The notes under the pieces are model-generated. The model searched no databases. It was given only the letters and a program-made list of their open reading frames with translations, and was not told where the DNA came from. A stretch of DNA of 17,280 bases from assembly GCA_035762005.1 (NCBI GenBank), contig DASTQA010000062.1:1-17280 (forward strand), written 5' to 3'. The stretch comes from JAIBJN01 sp035762005 (GTDB taxonomy: Bacteria; Actinomycetota; Thermoleophilia; Gaiellales; Gaiellaceae). The position numbers were made by a program, and so were the translations under genes. Of the stretch, positions 13,968 to 17,280 are shown one piece after another (position 1 is the first letter of the stretch; each line of letters begins with the position of its first letter).

Positions 13968-14274
13968 TCGCCGGCTTTGAGCTGAAGCGGCAGGTGCGCA
14001 GCTTGCCGCGCTCGAACACGAGTAGCTATCCGGGATTGGCGCGAGACCCGCGCCCGCATCCTCGCCCGCGGCGGCTGCCGCTGCACACACGTCGACCGGG
14101 ACGGGCGCTGCACGGCTATCGAGCTCCTCGAGGGTCCATCACCTGGACAGCGGCGGCGACGTGCTCCAGGTCCCCGACGACCAGCTGGCCACGGCCTGCC
14201 GCGAGCATCGTCCGCGCGGTGCGCCCACACCGGCTTCCGCAGGAGATCACCTAGACGAGCCGGGCCGCTCGTGA
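13964..14274 (+). pseudogene. HNH endonuclease remnant, split over three reading frames
   Basis: Joining three plus-strand frames gives a coherent HNH-like protein. Frame one (from ATG 13964) reads MIAGFELKRQ, then LPRSNTSSYPG to about 14035. Frame two (from about 14037) reads WRETRARILARGGCRCTHV, then DRDGRCTAIE. Frame three (from 14134) reads VHHLDSGGDVLQVPDDQL, then ATACREHRPRG, and stops at 14274. TRARILAR with the Cys pair, the HH of the catalytic loop and the final CREH follow the usual order of small phage-type HNH nucleases. No single frame spans the domain, so at least two frameshifts have broken it, unless they are assembly errors. It is probably relic mobile or prophage DNA. Confidence 0.6.
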
Positions 14275-14283
14275 GCACGAGCG
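14266..14283 (+). terminator. Hairpin at the end of the HNH remnant
   Basis: CGCTCGTG (14266-14273) and CACGAGCG (14276-14283) are perfect 8-base arms with a 2-base gap, overlapping the TGA that ends the third HNH frame. The following bases are CCCTTGAGAATCCTT, only mildly T-rich. A terminator is plausible. Confidence 0.4.
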
Positions 14284-14582
14284 CCCTTGAGAATCCTTAC
14301 AAGACGAAACGCAAGGGAACGATGTTCTTGGCGTCTGTGGGGTTGTGGGGCCGGATCTGCGCCAGGTAGGGGGAGCCTCGTTCCGTAGCGGCCGACGGGA
14401 CGAGAAACAGCAGTTCTGGCTCCACGGCCGGGCGGGACGTCAGACGGCCGGTTGCCGCAGCCCGGCCGGGCAAGGTTTCTCTCCCTTGGAGCCTTGCATC
14501 CCGCCCGGTCCTTGCTGGGCCGCCATCCGCGCGAGCGGGGCGCCTTCTGCAGCCGTTCGCGTAGCGCAGTCTGGGCATCCGG
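14284..14582. other. Gap without a supportable gene
   Basis: No coding frame has convincing composition. A minus-strand frame ending at 14297 has a protein-like tail (PYLAQIRPHNPTDAKNIVPL) but becomes Arg-rich upstream and matches nothing I know. At 14468-14497 GCAAGG and CCTTGC with outer CCGG/CCGG pairing could fold. No tRNA or known RNA is recognisable. Confidence 0.3.
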
Positions 14583-14837
14583 CTAGCGTTGTCGAGGATC
14601 GCCGAACTCGCGCGCCGCGCACTCGGGGCAGAAGATGTGCGTGCTCACCGGGTCCTCGTCATCGTCCGGGTCGGCCCCCAGTAGAGCTCGCCAGCCCTTC
14701 GCGTCCTCGTCAGCGAGCCGGCCGCATTCATCGCATACGAGCACTTGATCGAACCTTGTCCTTGCCTCGTGGCGACGTGCGGGCCTCGGCCGCACGAGGC
14801 CCGCACGCCATCTGGCCACTTGTATTGAGTCCGTCAT
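14583..14837 (-). CDS. Small four-cysteine zinc-ribbon protein, unknown function
   Basis: An 84-residue frame whose C-terminal two thirds look real: VLVCDECGRLADEDAKGWRA, an acidic loop, then HIFCPECAAREFGD. The CxxC pair near residues 35-38 and a second CxxC near 70-73 form a treble-clef or zinc-ribbon type site. Similar short proteins of unknown role are common in actinobacteria. The start is unsure. The ATG at 14837 gives an Arg-rich, poorly conserved-looking N-terminus and has no ribosome site. A GTG at 14744, with AAGG nine bases upstream, gives a compact 53-residue protein beginning just before VLVCDECG and may be the true start. Confidence 0.6.
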   Translation of the reverse strand: MTDSIQVARWRAGLVRPRPARRHEARTRFDQVLVCDECGRLADEDAKGWRALLGADPDDDEDPVSTHIFCPECAAREFGDPRQR

Positions 14838-15196
14838 GGCCCCGGTACTTGCGCGGCGGTCTCGGTTGCCGTCCCGCGAAACTTGCAGTCACACGAGTGA
14901 GGAGTATGTTGCCGAGGGCGGTTCGCACCCTCTTGCCGCCTGGTAGGACGCACGAGGAGGCGCGGACTCAGTCCCCGGGTAGCGCCTCCTCGTCGCTCGA
15001 CCTCGGAGAAGCGATGTCCGACACCGCTGGGCCGACCGTCGCGCTCTGCCTCGGCCGGGCGGCCTGAGGGGGCGCCGACTGGGGGGAGGCTAGTGGCGGA
15101 TGCGCCGACATCGACACAGCCGCGCCCGACGTCCCGCGTGTCGCCGCGCACTACCACCGGCCATGCGGCGCCAGCCCCTCCCGGCTCGGGCGTCTG
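14838..15196. other. Non-coding stretch with a long inverted repeat
   Basis: Overlapping open frames here on both strands are Arg/Gly/Pro-rich shadows without ribosome sites or domains. The one clear structure is the inverted repeat at 14952-14993. GC-rich near-repeats (GGCGCC, CCCTCC) near 15065-15185 might help end transcription of the minus-strand gene that stops at 15197. Confidence 0.35.
14952..14993. repeat. 12-bp perfect inverted repeat with 18-base loop
   Basis: ACGAGGAGGCGC (14952-14963) is exactly complementary to GCGCCTCCTCGT (14982-14993). The loop holds a smaller hairpin, GGACT-C-AGTCC (14964-14974). It lies in non-coding sequence between the zinc-ribbon gene and the beta-rich gene. 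It could be a stable RNA hairpin, a terminator without a T-run or a protein-binding palindrome. Confidence 0.55.
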
Positions 15197-15730
15197 CTAC
15201 GTGACCTGGAAGACGAAGAGGCTGCGGTCGATGTACTCCCCGGGGTCGTGCCAGGTCGACTGAAAGAGGAACGAGTTCCCGAGGTAGTTCGTTGCCTCCA
15301 CACCCGCGGGGACAGAGATCTGGAAGTCCAGAGCTTCGGTGGCCCCCGCTGCGATCTGGAGCCCGTCGAACTCCGGGAGCGTGAGCCGCGGGAAACGGTC
15401 GTCAACAGGCACGAGGGCCCGGCCGGTGTTGGCGACCATGTTCCCCGGGCCGACGAACAGATGAACGAAGAGCCAGATCCAATCCGTCGGGTCCGGGTTG
15501 TTGATGCCGACTTGGTAATCGATCAACCCTCCGGGAGGCGCGCTGCCGCTCCAGCCTTGAAAGACGATCATCGGTGACTTGGCGCGGCGGAGCTTCTCCG
15601 TCAGCTGGTCATCTGTTGGGGTCGTGAAGTTCCAACTCTTCCGCTCGGCTACTCGCTGAAGCTTCTGGACGTCCTTCTTGATCTTGTCGCGGCGCTTCGC
15701 TGCCGAAGCAGGTTCGCGGGGTCCAGGCAT
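15197..15730 (-). CDS. Hypothetical protein: charged N-terminal helix and beta-sandwich-like domain
   Basis: A 177-residue protein I do not recognise. Residues 10-50 are charged and helical (AAKRRDKIKKDVQKLQRVAE). From about residue 55 the sequence alternates in a beta pattern with many aromatic residues (YQVGINNPDPTDWIWLFVHLF; LDFQISVPAGVEATNYLG; TWHDPGEYIDRSLFVFQV), suggesting an immunoglobulin-like or jelly-roll sandwich. No signal peptide or membrane helix is seen. The start is well supported: ATG with AAAGGAGAG about 5 bases upstream. Codon use is less extreme than in the catabolic genes, so it may be a later arrival. It appears to be monocistronic. A secreted or phage-associated structural role is possible but unsupported. 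Confidence 0.75.
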   Translation of the reverse strand: MPGPREPASAAKRRDKIKKDVQKLQRVAERKSWNFTTPTDDQLTEKLRRAKSPMIVFQGWSGSAPPGGLIDYQVGINNPDPTDWIWLFVHLFVGPGNMVANTGRALVPVDDRFPRLTLPEFDGLQIAAGATEALDFQISVPAGVEATNYLGNSFLFQSTWHDPGEYIDRSLFVFQVT

Positions 15731-16149
15731 GCCACTCTCCTTTCGTCTCGCCGGAAAGCAGCCGTCGGCCGTCCCCGGGTGGCCGGCACGCTGCTCGAGA
15801 CCGGAAAGCCGCGTACGACCCTCAGGTGGAGATGTGCCGCAGCAGGGGTGCGCGCCTCACGGCTCACAAGCCTCCCTTGCTCGGCGGCCAGTGTGGCATC
15901 GCCCGCCGCTTCGTGTCAAGCAGGTCGTGCGACGGCCTAGTTTGCAGAAGCCTCGAGCTTCCGACGACCTCGACGTCAGCAGGCTGCCGTTCGACGCGGC
16001 GCGAAGCGCGCCATCCGGGGGTCCCATCCCGTCGCCTTCGGAATACGCCGTGGCGCGTGCCGAAAATACTGACGAAGAATCCGCGCTCCCCACGATTCCG
16101 CTTGGCTGGAACCACGGGACGATGGCATCCGGAAGGAGGTGACGTCACG
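15731..16149. other. Intergenic region upstream of two divergent genes
   Basis: No gene is supportable in these 419 bases; open frames on both strands are low-complexity or Arg-rich. It should hold the promoters of the beta-rich gene (minus) and the two-TM gene (plus), but I find no clear -35/-10 pair. A small hairpin GGCGCG-AAG-CGCGCC lies at 15998-16012. Confidence 0.4.
16133..16142 (+). promoter_or_regulatory. Near-perfect Shine-Dalgarno for the 2TM gene
   Basis: AAGGAGGTGA matches the 16S anti-SD over all ten bases and lies 7 bases before the ATG at 16150. It fixes the start and rejects the longer upstream frame. It stands out because many genes in this window have no ribosome site. Confidence 0.85.
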
Positions 16150-16449
16150 ATGATGACCACGGAGGAATACCTGCAGGCGGAGTTCGACTACACGCTCGCT
16201 GAGGCGAGGCGTGGCTTCAAGATTCACGCCGCCGTCTATGCGATCGTCATGACGGGCCTGATCACGTTGAACGCCCTTCTCATCGCGTTCACTGACGCGA
16301 ACTTCCCGTGGGCCGTCTTCCCGCTCGTGGGCTGGGGCATCGGCCTCACGTTCCACTACATCTACGGCTTTCGCCGCGCGGGAGGCGAGATTCGCGCTCG
16401 GCAGGCGAGGATCGAGGACTACGCCAGGCGCCCGCGCGTCACTGCGTGA
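16150..16449 (+). CDS. Two-transmembrane-domain (2TM) protein
   Basis: A 99-residue membrane protein of the 2TM domain family. A soluble N-terminal helix (MMTTEEYLQAEFDYTLAEAR) leads into FKIHAAVYAIV, and two membrane segments follow at about residues 24-47 and 52-74. The family order is kept: H at residue 26, N41 in the first helix, then FP, GWGIGL and H69 in the second. A short charged tail (RARQARIEDYARRPR) follows. The family's function is unknown; similar segments are found fused to histidine kinases or alone. The start is fixed by an ideal ribosome site, and a strong terminator follows, so this looks like an independently expressed gene. Confidence 0.88.
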   Translation: MMTTEEYLQAEFDYTLAEARRGFKIHAAVYAIVMTGLITLNALLIAFTDANFPWAVFPLVGWGIGLTFHYIYGFRRAGGEIRARQARIEDYARRPRVTA

Positions 16450-16463
16450 GGCTCATTCCGCAG

Positions 16464-16490
16464 GGGGCGCAGGTTAGACGCCTGCGCCCC
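16464..16490 (+). terminator. Rho-independent-type terminator hairpin after the 2TM gene
   Basis: GGGGCGCAGG (16464-16473) and CCTGCGCCCC (16481-16490) are perfect 10-base arms with a 7-base loop, TTAGACG, beginning 14 bases past the stop codon. It is the strongest hairpin in the window. T-runs are absent, as is common in very GC-rich genomes. Confidence 0.7.
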
Positions 16491-16757
16491 TCGGCCCCCG
16501 CCGCCCAGTTCGCGCCGACGGCATCGGCCGCCATTCGCGGAGGATCGACGGGCTTGGTCGCCACAGTGATCGCGCAGCGCGCCGCCCAGGAGGCCAGCGG
16601 CGGTAAGGGAAGGCGACGAATTCTCTCGGGGCGGTCGGCGGTCTCGGCGCCGAGGGCCGCCCGGCCTCCGGCTCGGGACCGCGCTCGAGCGAGAGGCGAG
16701 GCGCTCGTCGGCGGCCGAGCCGCCTGGCGCGGGCTCAGTGCCTAGGCTTAAGTCACC
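16491..16757. other. Intergenic region before the universal stress gene
   Basis: There is no recognisable gene. Just before the GTG at 16758, TAGGCT (16743-16748) could be a -10 box, 9 bases from the start codon, with no ribosome site. The stress-protein message may therefore be leaderless or nearly so. Confidence 0.35.
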
Positions 16758-17150
16758 GTGGCAGCCGTCGAGACCATCCTCGTCGCCTACGACGACCCCG
16801 GGAGCGGGACGCTCGCCCGGGCGGCCGACCTCGCCATGGCGCTCGGCTCGGCCCTGCTCGTCGCCAACGTCGCCCCCGTCGACCCCGATGACGCCGACGA
16901 GGCCGGGCGCTACGGTCGGGAGCGACTCGACCAGGCGCGGGCCTATCTCGAGGAGCGCGGCCTGAGCGCCGACCTGGTGCAGCTCGCGGGCCAGCCCGCG
17001 GAGAAGATCGTCGCGCTCGCGCACGAGCGGCACGCCGACCTCATCGTCGTCGGCATGCGCAGGAAGGGCTTCTTCGAGCGCCTCGTCGAGGGAAGCGTCG
17101 CGCAGGACGTCATGCGCCGGGCGACCTGCGACGTCCTCGCTGTGCACTGA
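16758..17150 (+). CDS. Universal stress protein (UspA family)
   Basis: A 130-residue single Usp domain. It opens with the first strand ETILVAYDD (acidic residues 12-13 at the nucleotide pocket), then DLVQLAGQPAEKIVALAHE, and ends with ADLIVVGMRRKG and GSVAQDVMRRATCDVLAV. The ATP-binding pattern GxxGx9GS is present as Gly99, Gly112 and Ser113, but the second Gly is Arg102, so ATP binding may be altered or weaker. Such proteins act in the cytoplasm in starvation or stress survival. The GTG start is the only one fitting the conserved N-terminus, and no ribosome site precedes it. It stands alone with a hairpin after it. Confidence 0.92.
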   Translation: MAAVETILVAYDDPGSGTLARAADLAMALGSALLVANVAPVDPDDADEAGRYGRERLDQARAYLEERGLSADLVQLAGQPAEKIVALAHERHADLIVVGMRRKGFFERLVEGSVAQDVMRRATCDVLAVH

Positions 17151-17202
17151 CCTCGGCGGGCGCGACGTCGGCCGGCGGTGCGGTCGGGCGACGGCGAGGA
17201 CA

Positions 17203-17221
17203 CCCGACGCGCTGCGTCGGG
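17203..17221 (+). terminator. Terminator-like hairpin after the universal stress gene
   Basis: CCCGACGC (17203-17210) and GCGTCGGG (17214-17221) are perfect 8-base arms around a 3-base loop, 52 bases past the stop codon. No T-run follows. No gene is supportable between here and the window end. Confidence 0.5.
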
Positions 17222-17280
17222 ACGGTTCACCATTCCTCGAGCGGAGCGATCCCCCGCGATCCCGTCTAGAGGGCGACGTC

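Noticed and set aside
14460..14582. Possible tRNA or structured RNA from scattered hairpins
   Set aside because: No cloverleaf, T-loop consensus or anticodon arm can be traced.
14345..15067. 240-residue plus-strand frame
   Set aside because: Arg/Pro/Ser-rich composition without domains; it covers the zinc-ribbon gene on the opposite strand and the inverted repeat.
14834..15157. 107-residue minus-strand frame
   Set aside because: Composition is typical of non-coding GC-rich DNA and no motif is seen.
15678..16142. 154-residue plus-strand frame before the 2TM gene
   Set aside because: No ribosome site and no family resemblance; overlaps the start region of the beta-rich gene.
1..17280. CRISPR array or tandem repeats
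   Set aside because: No regularly spaced direct repeats were seen anywhere in the window.
17222..17280. End of a minus-strand gene entering from the right edge
   Set aside because: A TAG near 17264-17266 is in reach, but only a few codons would be inside the window, too little to support.

Overview
The window is very GC-rich, dense in GTG starts and 4-base stop/start overlaps, and has several promoters that would give leaderless mRNAs. This fits a chromosome of a high-GC actinomycete, possibly a deep lineage such as Thermoleophilia. That placement is inferred from composition and gene style, not from a marker gene.

Bases 1-4994 (+ strand) are one tightly coupled operon. It holds the end of a LivG-type ATPase, then LivF, LivH and LivM of a branched-chain amino acid/amide-type ABC importer, a ketopantoate-reductase-family protein, and a creatinase-fold (M24) protein that has lost most canonical metal ligands. 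A hairpin containing both stop codons separates it from a convergent gene. Bases 5033-6986 are a divergent pair: an SDR/epimerase-like gene (-) and an ECF41-type sigma factor with a SnoaL-like C-terminal domain (+). The 94 bases between them hold two back-to-back matches to the ECF41 promoter pattern, each with a spacer of exactly 16 bases.

Bases 7228-13729 are rich in amide and ureide chemistry. A minus-strand operon encodes a nitrilase-superfamily amidohydrolase, a metal-dependent cyclase/formamidase-like hydrolase and an M20 N-carbamoyl-amino-acid/allantoate hydrolase. Divergent from it is a DsbA/HCCA-isomerase-like thioredoxin-fold protein. It converges on and overlaps an amidase-signature enzyme, which is coupled to a 54-residue GatC/AtzG-like protein. 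Divergent again is an FmdB-type zinc ribbon followed by an ornithine-cyclodeaminase-family dehydrogenase. The two divergent starts lie exactly 8 bases from either end of a perfect inverted repeat. With the importer, the region looks like an uptake and breakdown locus for a nitrogen-rich amide, ureide or N-carbamoyl compound. The substrate cannot be named from sequence.

Bases 13730-15196 are sparse and partly decayed: a strong hairpin, an HNH-endonuclease remnant spread over three frames, a small four-cysteine zinc-ribbon protein, and another long inverted repeat. Bases 15197-17280 carry an unrecognised beta-rich protein, a two-transmembrane-domain protein with an ideal ribosome binding site and a strong terminator, and a universal stress protein.
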